DNA of 64,000 bases from Streptomyces sp. NBC_00102 (lineage in GTDB: Bacteria; Actinomycetota; Actinomycetes; Streptomycetales; Streptomycetaceae): assembly GCF_026343115.1 (NCBI RefSeq), contig NZ_JAPEMC010000001.1, positions 4,483,501 through 4,547,500 of the forward strand. Reading direction: 5' to 3'. The notes beneath the pieces were generated by a model. It did not search any database. It was not told the DNA's origin and was given only the letters and a program-made list of their open reading frames with translations. This document shows positions 33,731 to 42,735 of this stretch, one piece after another. Position 1 is the stretch's first letter, and every line of letters begins with the position of its first letter. Position numbers and translations under genes: made by a program.

Positions 33731-34324
33731 TCAGACGCTCATCGCGCGCGCGGAGTTGACCTGCGCCATGACCATCGGGAACGTGCTCATGTCCCGCGCC
33801 GGGATCATCGTCGAATGGTGACGGCCGCCGCTGGTCACCGTCACCTGTATGAAGCCGGTGGTCCGCTTCTCCTTCATCAGCAGAAAGAGCAGACCCACCA
33901 GGCAGAGCAGCGCGAAGATGATCGCCAGCACGATCGCCACCGTCGGGATCTTCTCCTCGGTGCGCGACATGTCCGTCGCCGTCCACACCGCGCCCTTGAG
34001 GGGCATCGTCCCCGACGGGGTGACGACCGAGTCGTTCGTGATCGCTATGTCGCCTATGCTCAGCATCTGCCCGCCGCCATAACCCTGGTGCGGGGCAGGG
34101 GGGTTGGCGCCCAGAGTCGGCTGCTGCCCGTGCGCCGGGTAGCCGTACGCCGGGCCCGGCTGGGCCGCCGACTCGGGCAGCGGCTGCGGATAGCCGTACG
34201 CGGGCGGGCCGCCGGCCGGGTACCCGTATCCCTGACCGTCCGCCATCGTGGGCTCGTGGGAGCCCTGTTGGGGCGGACCCCACGTGTAGGGATCGTCCGC
34301 GTACGGATTCGGCTTGCTCACCAT
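33731..34324 (-). CDS. Pro/Gly/Tyr-rich single-span membrane protein
   Basis: A 197-residue protein with a disordered head (about 1-85) rich in Pro, Gly, Tyr and Gln, with repeated GYP turns such as GYGYPAGGPPAYGYP. A conserved-looking segment (MLSIGDIAITNDSVVTPSGTMPLKGAVWTATD) follows, then one span (VAIVLAIIFALLCLVGLLFLL) and a beta-rich C-terminal domain (FIQVTVTSGGRHHSTMIPARD). It resembles a common, unnamed actinobacterial family. The ATG (complement of 34322-34324) has GGGGA upstream. Function unknown. Confidence 0.75.
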   Translation of the reverse strand: MVSKPNPYADDPYTWGPPQQGSHEPTMADGQGYGYPAGGPPAYGYPQPLPESAAQPGPAYGYPAHGQQPTLGANPPAPHQGYGGGQMLSIGDIAITNDSVVTPSGTMPLKGAVWTATDMSRTEEKIPTVAIVLAIIFALLCLVGLLFLLMKEKRTTGFIQVTVTSGGRHHSTMIPARDMSTFPMVMAQVNSARAMSV

Positions 34325-34407
34325 GTTCCCCGATTCTTCTGTCCGGCACTGCGCCCATGACCGTACCGTTCCGGACCCGCGCACCGCAGGGCGTGTCGTC
34401 CCAGCAA

Positions 34408-34452
34408 GAGGCCCCGCCCACCGCCGCTTTCGCGTGCGGTGGACGGGGCCTC
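34408..34452 (-). terminator. Terminator of the sdhCDAB operon
   Basis: Arms of 17 bp, GAGGCCCCGCCCACCGC (34408-34424) and GCGGTGGACGGGGCCTC (34436-34452), paired except for one mismatch, just downstream of sdhB on the minus strand. Confidence 0.85.
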
Positions 34453-34469
34453 CCGTCGGGGCGTCCGGG

Positions 34470-35237
34470 TCAGAAACGACGCGTGATCAGCGCGCGCTTC
34501 ACTTCCTGGATGGCCTTGGTGACCTCGATGCCGCGCGGGCAGGCGTCCGTGCAGTTGAAGGTCGTACGGCAACGCCACACGCCGTCACGGTCGTTGAGGA
34601 TCTCCAGCCGCTGTTCGCCGGCCTCGTCGCGCGAGTCGAAGATGAAGCGGTGCGCGTTGACGATCGCCGCCGGGCCGAAGTACTGGCCGTCGTTCCAGAA
34701 CACCGGGCACGAGGACGTGCACGCGGCGCACAGGATGCACTTGGTGGTGTCGTCGAAGCGCGCGCGGTCCTCGGCGGACTGCAGGCGCTCGCGGGTCGGC
34801 TCGTTCCCCTTGGTGACCAGGAACGGCATGACGTCGCGGTACGCCTGGAAGAACGGGTCCATGTCGACCACGAGGTCCTTGAGGACCGTGAGGCCCTTGA
34901 TGGCCTCGACCGTGATCGGCTTCTCCGGGTTGATGTCCTTGATCAGCGTCTTGCAGGCGAGCCTGTTCTTGCCGTTGATCCGCATCGCGTCGGAGCCGCA
35001 GATGCCGTGCGCGCAGGAACGGCGGAACGTCAGCGTGCCGTCCTGCTCCCACTTGATCTTGTGAAGGGCGTCGAGGACACGCTCCTTCGGGTCGATCTCG
35101 ATCTGGAAGTCCTGCCAGACCGCCGCGTCGGAGACCTCCGGGTTGAAGCGGCGGATCCGGATCGTGGCCGTGATGTACGGGGTGTCGGCGAAGCCGGGCT
35201 CGGGAGCGCTCGTCTTCTCCAGGGTCGGGGTAGCCAT
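34470..35237 (-). CDS. sdhB: Succinate dehydrogenase iron-sulfur subunit
   Basis: Carries electrons from the flavoprotein to quinone in complex II; 255 residues. The three cluster sites are intact: RRSCAHGICGSDAM with LACKTL for [2Fe-2S], CILCAACTSSCP for [4Fe-4S], and CRTTFNCTDACPRGI for [3Fe-4S]. The ATG overlaps the sdhA stop by one base (TGATG), so translation is coupled. It is the last gene of the operon. Confidence 0.97.
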   Translation of the reverse strand: MATPTLEKTSAPEPGFADTPYITATIRIRRFNPEVSDAAVWQDFQIEIDPKERVLDALHKIKWEQDGTLTFRRSCAHGICGSDAMRINGKNRLACKTLIKDINPEKPITVEAIKGLTVLKDLVVDMDPFFQAYRDVMPFLVTKGNEPTRERLQSAEDRARFDDTTKCILCAACTSSCPVFWNDGQYFGPAAIVNAHRFIFDSRDEAGEQRLEILNDRDGVWRCRTTFNCTDACPRGIEVTKAIQEVKRALITRRF

Positions 35238-36997
35238 CAGTACTTACGCTCCATCGGCTGGTAGCGGGTCTGGACGACCGGCTTGTAGTCGAGCCGGATC
35301 GACTCGGTGCCGTCGGCCGCGACCTCGCGGTACGCCATGGTGTGGCGCATGAAGTTGACGTCGTCGCGGTTGGGGAAGTCCTCGCGGTAGTGACCGCCGC
35401 GGGACTCCTTGCGGGCCAGCGCGGACGTCGCCATGACCTCGGCCAGTTCGAGCAGGTTGCCCAGCTCGACGGCCTCCAGCAGGTCCGTGTTGAACCGCTT
35501 GCCCTTGTCCTGGATGGACACGTCTCGGTAGCGCTTGCGCAGCTCGGCGATCTTGTCGACCGCCGTCTTGATCGTCTGCTCGGTGCGGAACACCATCACG
35601 TTGGCGTCCATGCACTCCTGGAGCTCCAGGCGGATCGCCGAGACGCGCTCGGTGCCGGTGGAGTTCCGCAGGCGCTCGACCTGGTCCACGACCATCTGCG
35701 CCGGGTTCTCGGGAAGCTCGACGAAGTCGTTCTCCGCGGAGTACTCGGCGGCGGCGATGCCCGACCGGCGTCCGAAGACGTTGATGTCGAGCAGCGAGTT
35801 GGTACCCAGACGGTTGGCACCGTGCACGGACACGCACGCGACCTCGCCCGCGGCGTACAGGCCCGGGACGACGGTGGTGTTGTCCGCGAGGACCTCACCC
35901 ATGACGTTGGTCGGGATGCCGCCCATGGCGTAGTGCGCGGTCGGCTGGATCGGGATCGGGTCCGTGTAGGGCTCGATGCCGAGGTACGTACGCGCGAACT
36001 CCGTGATGTCCGGGAGCTTCGCGTCCAGCTGCTCCGGCGGGAGGTGCGTGAGGTCGAGGTAGACGTGGTCGCCCTCGGGACCGCAGCCGCGGCCCTCACG
36101 GATCTCCGTGTAGATGGAGCGGGACACGACGTCACGGGACGCGAGGTCCTTCATGACCGGCGCGTACTTCTCCATGAAGCGCTCGCCGTCCTTGTTGCGG
36201 AGGATGCCGCCCTCACCGCGGGCGCCCTCCGTCAGCAGGATGCCCATGCGCCAGATGCCCGTCGGGTGGAACTGGAAGAACTCCATGTCCTCCAGCGGCA
36301 GCCCGCGACGCCACGCGGCGGCCTGGCCGTCGCCGGTCAGGGTGTGCGCGTTCGACGTCACCTTGAAGAACTTGCCGGTGCCGCCGGAGGCGAAGATGAT
36401 CGCCTTCGCCTGGAAGACGTGGATCTCGCCCGTGGAGAGCTCGTACGCGACGACGCCCGCGGACTTCTTCACGCCGGTCTCGGGGTCCTCCTGGAGCAGG
36501 AGGTCCAGGACGTAGAACTCGTTGAAGAACTCCACACCCTCCTTGACGCAGTTCTGGTACAGCGTCTGGAGGATCATGTGGCCCGTACGGTCCGAGGCGT
36601 AGCAGGACCGGCGGACGGGGGCCTCACCGTGGCTGCGGGTGTGCCCGCCGAAACGGCGCTGGTCGATACGGCCCTCGGGCGTGCGGTTGAACGGCAGGCC
36701 CATCTTCTCCAGGTCGAGGACCGCGTCGATGGCCTCCTTCGCCAGGATCTCGGCGGCGTCCTGGTCGACCAGGTAGTCGCCGCCCTTGATCGTGTCGAAG
36801 GTGTGCCACTCCCAGTTGTCCTCCTCCACGTTCGCCAGCGCGGCGGCCATGCCGCCCTGCGCCGCGCCCGTGTGGGAGCGGGTGGGGTAGAGCTTCGTCA
36901 GCACCGCGGTGCGGCTGCGCTTCGTGGACTCGATGGCCGCGCGCATACCGGCGCCGCCGGCACCGACGATGACGGTGTCGTACTTGTGGATCTGCAT
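35237..36997 (-). CDS. sdhA: Succinate dehydrogenase flavoprotein subunit
   Basis: FAD-bearing catalytic subunit of complex II, oxidising succinate to fumarate; 586 residues. It opens with the dinucleotide-binding fold [20 protein letters not shown] and carries the covalent-FAD histidine in [15 protein letters not shown]. The HPTGIW and [11 protein letters not shown] segments are typical of the active site. Codon use is less extremely GC-rich at some sites than in flanking genes, as expected for a highly expressed enzyme. It lies between sdhD and sdhB. Confidence 0.97.
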   Translation of the reverse strand: MQIHKYDTVIVGAGGAGMRAAIESTKRSRTAVLTKLYPTRSHTGAAQGGMAAALANVEEDNWEWHTFDTIKGGDYLVDQDAAEILAKEAIDAVLDLEKMGLPFNRTPEGRIDQRRFGGHTRSHGEAPVRRSCYASDRTGHMILQTLYQNCVKEGVEFFNEFYVLDLLLQEDPETGVKKSAGVVAYELSTGEIHVFQAKAIIFASGGTGKFFKVTSNAHTLTGDGQAAAWRRGLPLEDMEFFQFHPTGIWRMGILLTEGARGEGGILRNKDGERFMEKYAPVMKDLASRDVVSRSIYTEIREGRGCGPEGDHVYLDLTHLPPEQLDAKLPDITEFARTYLGIEPYTDPIPIQPTAHYAMGGIPTNVMGEVLADNTTVVPGLYAAGEVACVSVHGANRLGTNSLLDINVFGRRSGIAAAEYSAENDFVELPENPAQMVVDQVERLRNSTGTERVSAIRLELQECMDANVMVFRTEQTIKTAVDKIAELRKRYRDVSIQDKGKRFNTDLLEAVELGNLLELAEVMATSALARKESRGGHYREDFPNRDDVNFMRHTMAYREVAADGTESIRLDYKPVVQTRYQPMERKY

Positions 36998-37026
36998 GAT
37001 TTCCTCTGGTCCTCTGGCCCGGTGCC

Positions 37027-37503
37027 CTAGCGGATGTTCGGGTCGAAGGTGAAGATCACCAGCGTGCCCAGCAGGACGGTGAAGACCGTGGCGGTGTACA
37101 GGAGCATCTTGAGCCAGAAACGGGTGTTCGCCCGCTCGGCGTAGTCGTTGATGACCGTACGGAGGCCGTTGGAGCCGTGGAGCATGGCGAGCCAGAGCAT
37201 CGCCAGGTCCCAGACCTGCCAGAACGGAGAGGCCCAGCGGCCCGCCACGAAGGCGAAGCCGATCTTGGACACGCCACCGTCGAGCACCAGCTGGATCAGC
37301 AGGTGGCCGATGACCAGGACGACCAGCACGATGCCCGACAGGCGCATGAAGAGCCAGGCGTACATCTCGAAGTTGCCGCGCGTCGACTTCGGGGACTTGC
37401 CGGTCCGCTTGCGCGGGGGCTCGATCACCGGGGCCGGGTGGTCGACGTCGTAAAGGCTCACGCCTTCGACGTCACCGATCGCGGAAGAGGTCTCGGTCGA
37501 CAT
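37027..37503 (-). CDS. sdhD: Succinate dehydrogenase hydrophobic membrane anchor subunit
   Basis: Membrane anchor that binds quinone and heme; 158 residues. A polar head ([19 protein letters not shown]) is followed by three spans: [40 protein letters not shown] and [21 protein letters not shown]. His residues in GHLLIQ and LHGSNG are candidate heme ligands. The ATG (complement of 37501-37503) lies five bases after the sdhC stop. Confidence 0.95.
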   Translation of the reverse strand: MSTETSSAIGDVEGVSLYDVDHPAPVIEPPRKRTGKSPKSTRGNFEMYAWLFMRLSGIVLVVLVIGHLLIQLVLDGGVSKIGFAFVAGRWASPFWQVWDLAMLWLAMLHGSNGLRTVINDYAERANTRFWLKMLLYTATVFTVLLGTLVIFTFDPNIR

Positions 37504-37508
37504 GGGCC

Positions 37509-37889
37509 TCAGCTCCCGAAGATGACGCGGACGGCGTGACCGAGGACGGGGTAGAGAGCCCCCACCATCAGCACGATCCAGATACCGAGCACGGTCCAGA
37601 GCATCTGCTTCTGGAAACGCGGGCCCTTGGACCAGAAGTCCACGGCGACGATCCGGAGACCGTTCAGCGCGTGGAACAGGATGGCGGCGACCAGGCCGTA
37701 CTCGAGCAGCGAGACGATCGGGGTCTTGTAAGTGGCCACGACGTCGTCGTACGCCTCGGGGGAGACACGGACGAGAGCGGTGTCCAGGACGTGTACGAAC
37801 AGGAAGAAGAAAATGAGGACACCGGTGACTCGATGAGCCACCCAGGACCACATGCCTTCCCGGCCGCGGTACAGCGTTCCAGCCGGCAC
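37509..37889 (-). CDS. sdhC: Succinate dehydrogenase cytochrome b556 subunit
   Basis: First gene of the operon, 126 residues, three spans: WVAHRVTGVLIFFFLFVHVLD, SLLEYGLVAAILFHALNGLRI and MLWTVLGIWIVLMVGALYPV. The heme-ligand region is around RVTGVLIFFFLFVHV and LFHALNGLR. The GTG (complement of 37887-37889) is chosen over a longer frame because GGAGGG sits seven bases upstream and homologues begin PAGTLYRGREGMWSWVAHR. Confidence 0.94.
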   Translation of the reverse strand: MPAGTLYRGREGMWSWVAHRVTGVLIFFFLFVHVLDTALVRVSPEAYDDVVATYKTPIVSLLEYGLVAAILFHALNGLRIVAVDFWSKGPRFQKQMLWTVLGIWIVLMVGALYPVLGHAVRVIFGS

Positions 37890-38024
37890 GGAAGAACCCT
37901 CCGGGAGCGGGGATTGGGGTCGGCCGGCTTGACTGTCGGTCTGACCCGGCCGGGTACGGTCCACCGGCCCCGGCCATGGTAGCGACGCTTTGTCGGTTCG
38001 TTCGCGCCGGGGCCCTCGCTGTGA

Positions 38025-38729
38025 TCAAAGAGGCAATCGATCAGCCACGGACGGGCTAGGGGTTTCCCGGCCGCGGGCCGTGTCCGGGGAGGGTCCCGTC
38101 ACCAGCTCGATGATGCGTCCCCGGGCGAGCCGCCGCATTTCCTCCGCCGTGAGCGAGCGCTCCTCGTCCGGATCGTGCGTCAGCCGGGCCCTGATGCCGG
38201 CCAGCACCTGGTCCAGCTGGCGGGAGGGCGGATGCCCGTCCAGGCAGATCACGAACGCGTGCCCGAACTTCGTCACGTACGCCGCGTGCGCGGCGTCCAG
38301 CGCCAGCCGCGCCGCGTGGGGCGCGTCCTCGCGCAGCGAGGGGGCCGCCTCGCCGGCGAGCGCCTCGGCGACATCCGTGGGAGACAGGTCGTAACCCGCT
38401 TCGTCCGAGGCGGCGAGCAAGGAGTCCAGATCGGGATACGGGCGGTGCGAGGCCATGCGGTGCGCCCAGCGGGTGCTGCCGCAGCACTCCAGCAGGGCGG
38501 CCTCGGCCACGGCGGACGGGGCCTCGTTGAACCGGGTGAGGCCGGTCCGTTCCGCTGGTTCGCTGCGTGCCGGCGGTCCGGTGCGTGCCGGTGGTCCGGT
38601 GCGTGCCGGTGTTCCTGTTCGTTCCGCTGGTTCGGTCCGGTCGGCTCGTCCGGTGTCCGGAGTGGGCGCGGACGCGGGCGCGGGGACGCGGTCGCGGACG
38701 GGACGGGCCGTCCGGCCGGTCTGCCGCAC
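38025..38729 (-). CDS. OHCU decarboxylase-like protein with repeat-encoded N-terminus
   Basis: The C-terminal about 165 residues match the 2-oxo-4-hydroxy-4-carboxy-5-ureidoimidazoline decarboxylase family of uric acid breakdown: LTRFNEAPSAVAEAALLECCGSTRW, HRPYPDLDSLLAASDEAG, and FGHAFVICLDGHPP with the likely active-site His. No other ureide gene is nearby. The N-terminal part is low-complexity (ARTGPPARTGPPARSEPAER), encoded by an 18-bp DNA repeat. The start is uncertain: GTG at 38727-38729 (234 residues) is given, but its GGAG site is only three bases away; a GTG at 38924 would give 299 residues through DNA that looks non-coding. The extension may not be conserved. Confidence 0.72.
   Translation of the reverse strand: MRQTGRTARPVRDRVPAPASAPTPDTGRADRTEPAERTGTPARTGPPARTGPPARSEPAERTGLTRFNEAPSAVAEAALLECCGSTRWAHRMASHRPYPDLDSLLAASDEAGYDLSPTDVAEALAGEAAPSLREDAPHAARLALDAAHAAYVTKFGHAFVICLDGHPPSRQLDQVLAGIRARLTHDPDEERSLTAEEMRRLARGRIIELVTGPSPDTARGRETPSPSVADRLPL
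38563..38616. repeat. 18-bp coding repeat, three copies
   Basis: Units 38563-38580, 38581-38598 and 38599-38616 share TGCGTGCCGG and keep frame with the OHCU decarboxylase-like gene, giving RTGPPA-type hexapeptides. A second motif, GTTCCGCTGGTTCG, flanks the array on both sides. Confidence 0.8.
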
Positions 38730-39276
38730 CTGCTCCGGCAGACCGGTGGTGGGCTCGCTGGACCTGGACAGCGTGAACTCCTCGGACGAATGAACATCTC
38801 CGGCCCTGGAAAGGCGCCGGAAGGCAGCGAGGTCGCACGGGGGACGAAAGTGAAGGGAGTGGCGTATGTGCCGCAACGGTAGCGAGAACAGGCGACACCC
38901 GTCCGGCGGAACCCAGAAAACCACTCGAACGAGAGAGTTTCGGAACGTTTGACTGACAACGCGCCCGGTCAGCCGATCGCTCGATCGGGCTAAGGGCTGT
39001 CCCGTGATCCGTGGTGGATCAGTGCGCGGCGTCAGATGCGGTGCATCGCAAGGCGGAGGAGCGTCCGCATACTGGATGTATGTGGACGTTCCGACGACGC
39101 GGCGAGGTGCCGTAGCTGTCGTCGCGCACCCACCAGGGATTGCGGGACAGCCCTTGAGTGTCGGTCAGGGACCGGATTTCCCGGCTTGCCGCGCGTATCT
39201 CTGCGGCGTGCGCTTCTCCCTCACGTCCCTCCTGTCCCGCCCTCCACGCCCCCCACGCCCCGGAGGTATTCACTCC
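38730..39276. other. Intergenic region between OHCU-like gene and GH20 gene
   Basis: About 550 bp. The left part (38780-38990) is of lower GC and holds the unclear 5' end and promoter of the minus-strand gene; the right part is the MITE-like element followed by 120 bp with the GH20 promoter. The ribosome site CGGAGG (39261-39266) belongs to the GH20 gene. Short frames inside the element are not credible genes. Confidence 0.5.
38992..39155. mobile_element. 164-bp MITE-like element with 13-bp terminal inverted repeats
   Basis: AAGGGCTGTCCCG (38992-39004) is the perfect reverse complement of CGGGACAGCCCTT (39143-39155), and similarity continues inward for several bases. The interior has no transposase. 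From memory, elements with AGGGCTGTCCCG ends recur in many Streptomyces genomes and are sometimes annotated wrongly as small proteins. It lies in the gap before the GH20 gene. No convincing target-site duplication is seen, and the mobilising transposase family is unknown to me. Confidence 0.72.
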
Positions 39277-40899
39277 ATGTTCCCCCCACGCGGTTCCCTC
39301 GTCACCGGAGCGGCCCTCACCGCCGCCGTGATGGCCCTCGTCTCCTGCGGCTCGGGCGACGGCGGCGGCTCCGAGCCCACCGGGGACGCCGCCTCGTCAC
39401 CCGCCATATCCCCGTCGAGCCCGGACGCCGACCCGCCCTCCCCGTCCCCCACCCGCAGCTACCCCCTCTCCTCGGCGCCCCGCACCATCCCGGCGGTACG
39501 CGAGCACACCGCCGCACGGGGCCCCGGGTGGAAGCCGTCCTCCTCCGGCGGAGTGGTCCTCGCGGACGGCAGCGGGGCCCTCGCGGACGAGGCCCGGCTG
39601 CTCGCCAAGGAGCTGCGGCTGCACTACCGGGGCGAAGAGACCCCCCGTTCGGGTGACGTCGAACTCTCCCTGGACAAGGGAGCGAAGAGTGGGGCGGAGT
39701 CGTACACCCTCACCACGCGGGACGGCCGGGTGACCATCAGTGGACCCGACGAGGCCGGTGTCTTCTGGGGCACCCGCACCCTCAAGCAGGCCGTCGCCGC
39801 CGACGGCACTTTCCCCGAGGGGGTCGTCAACGACCGACCGGACCGGCCGCAGCGGGGGTTCAACCTGGACATCGCGCGCAAGCCGTACAGCGTCGACTGG
39901 ATCGAGGACCGGCTCCGCGAGATGGCCGACCTCAAGATGAACCAGTTCGGCCTGCACTTCTCCGACGACCAGGCGTTCCGCATCGAATCCCGCACCCACC
40001 CCGAGGTGGTCTCCCAGGACCACCTGAGCCAGGCCCAGGTGAAGGAGATCCTGGCGCTGGCGAAGAGCCTGCACATCGAGGTGGTCCCCGAGATCGACTC
40101 GCCCGGACACCTCGGAGCCGTACTCCGGGCCCACCCCGACCTCCAGCTCCACAGCGTCTCCGGGACGGCGTCCAAGGGGTCCCTCGACATCTCGAAGCCG
40201 GGAGCGGCGAAGCTGATCGACGAACTGCTCGACGAGTTCACCGGCCTCTTCGGCGGGAAGTTCTGGCACCTGGGCGCCGACGAGTACCAGGCGCTCACCG
40301 TCCCGGACCCCGGCGCCTCGTACCCGCAACTCCTCGCCGCCGCGCGGCGGAAGTACGGCGACGGAGCCACCATCGAGGACCTCGCCACCGGCTGGCTCAA
40401 CGACCGCGCCGCCGTGGTCCGCCCCGAGGGGATGACCGCGAAGGCGTGGAACGACGGCCTCTTCAGCGGCGGCTCCGTCCAGGCGGACAAGCGGATCGAG
40501 ATCGAGTACTGGACGGGCAAGGAGATCGGCGCCCGCGAACCGGAGGCGTACCTGGCCGAGGGACGCCCGGTGGTCAACCTCAACGACGAGTTCCTCTATT
40601 ACGTACTCGGCCAGCCGAACACCTTCGTCTACCCGACCGGCAAGCGGATCTACGAGCAGTGGACCCCGCTCGTGCTGCGCGGCACCCGGCCGGTCCCGGC
40701 GAAGTACTCCGACCAGATCCTCGGCGGACGGTTCGCCGTCTGGGGCGACTTCCCGAACGCCCAGACGCAGACGGAGGTGGCCGCGGGCATCCGGCTGCCC
40801 CTGGCGGCCACGGCGCAGAAGCTCTGGGTACCGGGGAAGCCGGCACTGAGCTGGGCGGAGTTCACCGCTCTCGCGGCGGAGATCGACGGCTGGGGGTGA
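39277..40899 (+). CDS. GH20 beta-N-acetylhexosaminidase lipoprotein
   Basis: Cell-surface exo-glycosidase removing terminal GlcNAc or GalNAc; 540 residues. The signal GSLVTGAALTAAVMALVSC ends in a lipobox Cys, followed by a Ser/Pro-rich linker (about 24-65). A GH20b domain (about 70-185) precedes the GH20 barrel from RGFNLDIARKPYSVDWI. The catalytic Asp-Glu pair is in FWHLGADEYQ. Other barrel landmarks are LHFSDDQAFRIES, VVPEIDSPGHLGAVL and AVWGDFPNAQTQTEV. The ATG at 39277 has CGGAGG ten bases upstream. It probably serves chitin or peptidoglycan turnover; the recalled orthologue is SCO4860. Confidence 0.93.
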   Translation: MFPPRGSLVTGAALTAAVMALVSCGSGDGGGSEPTGDAASSPAISPSSPDADPPSPSPTRSYPLSSAPRTIPAVREHTAARGPGWKPSSSGGVVLADGSGALADEARLLAKELRLHYRGEETPRSGDVELSLDKGAKSGAESYTLTTRDGRVTISGPDEAGVFWGTRTLKQAVAADGTFPEGVVNDRPDRPQRGFNLDIARKPYSVDWIEDRLREMADLKMNQFGLHFSDDQAFRIESRTHPEVVSQDHLSQAQVKEILALAKSLHIEVVPEIDSPGHLGAVLRAHPDLQLHSVSGTASKGSLDISKPGAAKLIDELLDEFTGLFGGKFWHLGADEYQALTVPDPGASYPQLLAAARRKYGDGATIEDLATGWLNDRAAVVRPEGMTAKAWNDGLFSGGSVQADKRIEIEYWTGKEIGAREPEAYLAEGRPVVNLNDEFLYYVLGQPNTFVYPTGKRIYEQWTPLVLRGTRPVPAKYSDQILGGRFAVWGDFPNAQTQTEVAAGIRLPLAATAQKLWVPGKPALSWAEFTALAAEIDGWG

Positions 40900-41225
40900 G
40901 GGCCGGCGGCGGGATACGGGTGGAGGCGGGGCTGGGTGCTTGCGGGAGTGGGGCGAGGAACAAACGGAATCAAGCCATCCGGCGGGAGGGATACGGGCCT
41001 GCGTCCTTGAACCCCTCCCGGGTTTCTCCCGGTTCTCTCCCGGCTCTCTCCCGGATTCCTCCCTCAACATCACGCCGAACCGGAGTCATTTTTCCTACTT
41101 TCTGGGATTGTTGTGGCCGGTGGGGCGCTTTGGCGGCGCCCCGGCGCGCGTGTACCAGCGGGCGTGCGGTGACGAATTCGCGCCAACCGGCGCTGTAAGC
41201 GACAAAGAAGACCTGGGGGTACGTC
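40900..41225. other. Intergenic region before orphan gene, with phased repeat
   Basis: A 326-bp region. It has an 11-bp repeat (41015-41063), then a relatively AT-rich stretch (CATTTTTCCTACTTTCTGGGATTGTTGTGG region, 41086-41115) that looks like a promoter zone. GACAAAGAAGACC lies just before the next start. No gene is visible. Confidence 0.5.
41015..41063. repeat. 11-bp tandem repeat, about 4.5 copies
   Basis: CTCCCGG followed by four variable bases is repeated at 41015, 41026, 41037 and 41048, with a final CTCCCTC. The period is one helical turn, so all copies face the same side of the DNA. Confidence 0.8.
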
Positions 41226-41882
41226 ATGAACCTGTGGGATCTCATCGCCCGCGCCGACGCGCGTGCACTGGCCGCGAGCGGGCTCGCCTGCCTCGACCGC
41301 TGTCTGCCCCCGGCCCCGGAGGGCGAGGGCCCGGAACCGCTGCGACCGCTCTGGGCGAGCTGCGAGGACGGCACCGCCTGGGCCGCCCGCCTCACCGCCG
41401 CACGCGGGACCGTCGCGGCCCTGGACGAGCCGGCCGGTGCCGGAGAAGCCCCCGGAGAGCCCCTCGCACGCATCCGCGCGGTGCTGGACGCGGCCCCGGA
41501 GACCTTCGAGGCGGGCCCTCTGCGCGCCTGGGCCGACGCCTGCTCCCTCCTCTCCCTGGAGATCCACCGCCGCGCCGACCAGCCGCCCGCACCGGAAGCG
41601 GGTGCCCCGGCGACGGACGCGGCGGGTCCGTGGGAGGCGCCGGAGGGCGGCGAACGGGAGGCGCTGGAGCTGCTGAGGATCGGCTCCGCCGGGGCCGAGG
41701 CCGACGCGGGCCCGCTCGTCTCGGGCGAACTGCGCCGCCAGCGCGAGCTGCTGGAGATCCTCGCCGAGACCGCCGGCTCGCCCGGCAGCGGCGCCGGGCT
41801 GCGGCGGGCCCTCGACCACTCCACGGAGGGCCGCCGGGTGCTGCGCGCGGTCATGTCCCGCAGGGCGCGCCACCAGGCGTGA
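41226..41882 (+). CDS. Uncharacterised Ala/Glu-rich soluble protein
   Basis: A 218-residue protein opening MNLWDLIARADARALAASGLACLDRCLP. No signal peptide or membrane span. It is predicted mostly helical, with a Pro/Ala-rich linker (about 125-150) separating two helical parts; the end (LRRALDHSTEGRRVLRAVMSRRARHQA) is basic. I do not recognise a family. The ATG at 41226 has no strong ribosome site. Codon third positions are strongly GC-biased in this frame, supporting a real gene. It stands alone between the GH20 and the next orphan gene. Confidence 0.72.
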   Translation: MNLWDLIARADARALAASGLACLDRCLPPAPEGEGPEPLRPLWASCEDGTAWAARLTAARGTVAALDEPAGAGEAPGEPLARIRAVLDAAPETFEAGPLRAWADACSLLSLEIHRRADQPPAPEAGAPATDAAGPWEAPEGGEREALELLRIGSAGAEADAGPLVSGELRRQRELLEILAETAGSPGSGAGLRRALDHSTEGRRVLRAVMSRRARHQA

Positions 41883-42084
41883 CGGCGTCCGGGTGAGCGG
41901 CCGGTCCGGTCAGGAGCGCCGGACCGGCTGACGGGCGGCGGCCCGCGGGCCGCCCCGCCGCAGTGGATTCGGCCGCTCCCCGGGAAACCGCGTCGACGCC
42001 GTCGTGGCCCGGCCGCTACTCTCCGCCGGGGGCTGGAACGACCACGCCGCCGGAAATCGGCCGTCGTACCGGAGCGGAGAAGAC

Positions 42085-42735
42085 GTGGAGTTGCCCGTAG
42101 CGATCCACCGGGTCCGGGCAGGGGCCGAGGAGTTCAGGGTCGTCCGGCCCGGCCGGCCACCGACCCACGCCGTTCTCCTCGACCACGACCGGCATCTCGA
42201 CCTGTACCTCGACGCGAGTGCCGCCCGGACCCTTGCCGCACTGTGGATGCTCGCCGCCCGCTCGCCGCACTCGCTGATCCACCTCCCGGTGCGGGCCAAC
42301 CGCCTGCCGGCCCACGGGGTACCGGACGACGTCGGCTTCCCGCTCGACCTCGTACTCCTGCACCACTCGCTCCAGTTCGCCCCCGCGCGATGGAAGGGAC
42401 TGCGGCGCCGCCTCGGTCCCGGTCTCCCGCAGACCGCGAGTCTGCCCGAAGTCGAGCGCGAGCAGACCGCGGTGGCCGGCGCGGCGCGCCACCACCGGGA
42501 GAACCACGATCTGTTCCACCAGCACCTGCACGCCGAGACGCTCTTCATGACCGGCAGCGCGAAGGTGTTCCGGGAGACCGCGCGACACTTCCTCGACGTC
42601 GCCCGCGAGGGGCCGGTATACGTCCCGACCCATCCCCGTCGACCGTGCTACGAAACGGTGTTCCACTCCAACGACGGCATTCTCGGCAACGCCCGCGAGA
42701 TCCGTGTCGAGTACTGCGACCAGTGGCTCCCCTGA
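42085..42735 (+). CDS. Uncharacterised 216-residue protein
   Basis: Begins VELPVAIHRVRAGAEEFRVV and contains VLLDHDRHLDLYLDASAARTLAALWMLAAR, LDLVLLHHSLQFAPARWKGL, and an unusually His-rich segment (AARHHRENHDLFHQHLHAETLFM) that could bind metal. The C-terminus reads YETVFHSNDGILGNAREIRVEYCDQW. There is no signal peptide or span. I cannot assign a family. The GTG at 42085 is chosen because GGAG lies five bases upstream. It ends near a hairpin that probably terminates the transcript. Confidence 0.7.
   Translation: MELPVAIHRVRAGAEEFRVVRPGRPPTHAVLLDHDRHLDLYLDASAARTLAALWMLAARSPHSLIHLPVRANRLPAHGVPDDVGFPLDLVLLHHSLQFAPARWKGLRRRLGPGLPQTASLPEVEREQTAVAGAARHHRENHDLFHQHLHAETLFMTGSAKVFRETARHFLDVAREGPVYVPTHPRRPCYETVFHSNDGILGNAREIRVEYCDQWLP

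Noticed and set aside
39019..39273. Small minus-strand protein within the MITE-like element
   Set aside because: The frame follows the repeat element's sequence, including its terminal repeat, and lacks a ribosome site; such peptides recur only because the element recurs.
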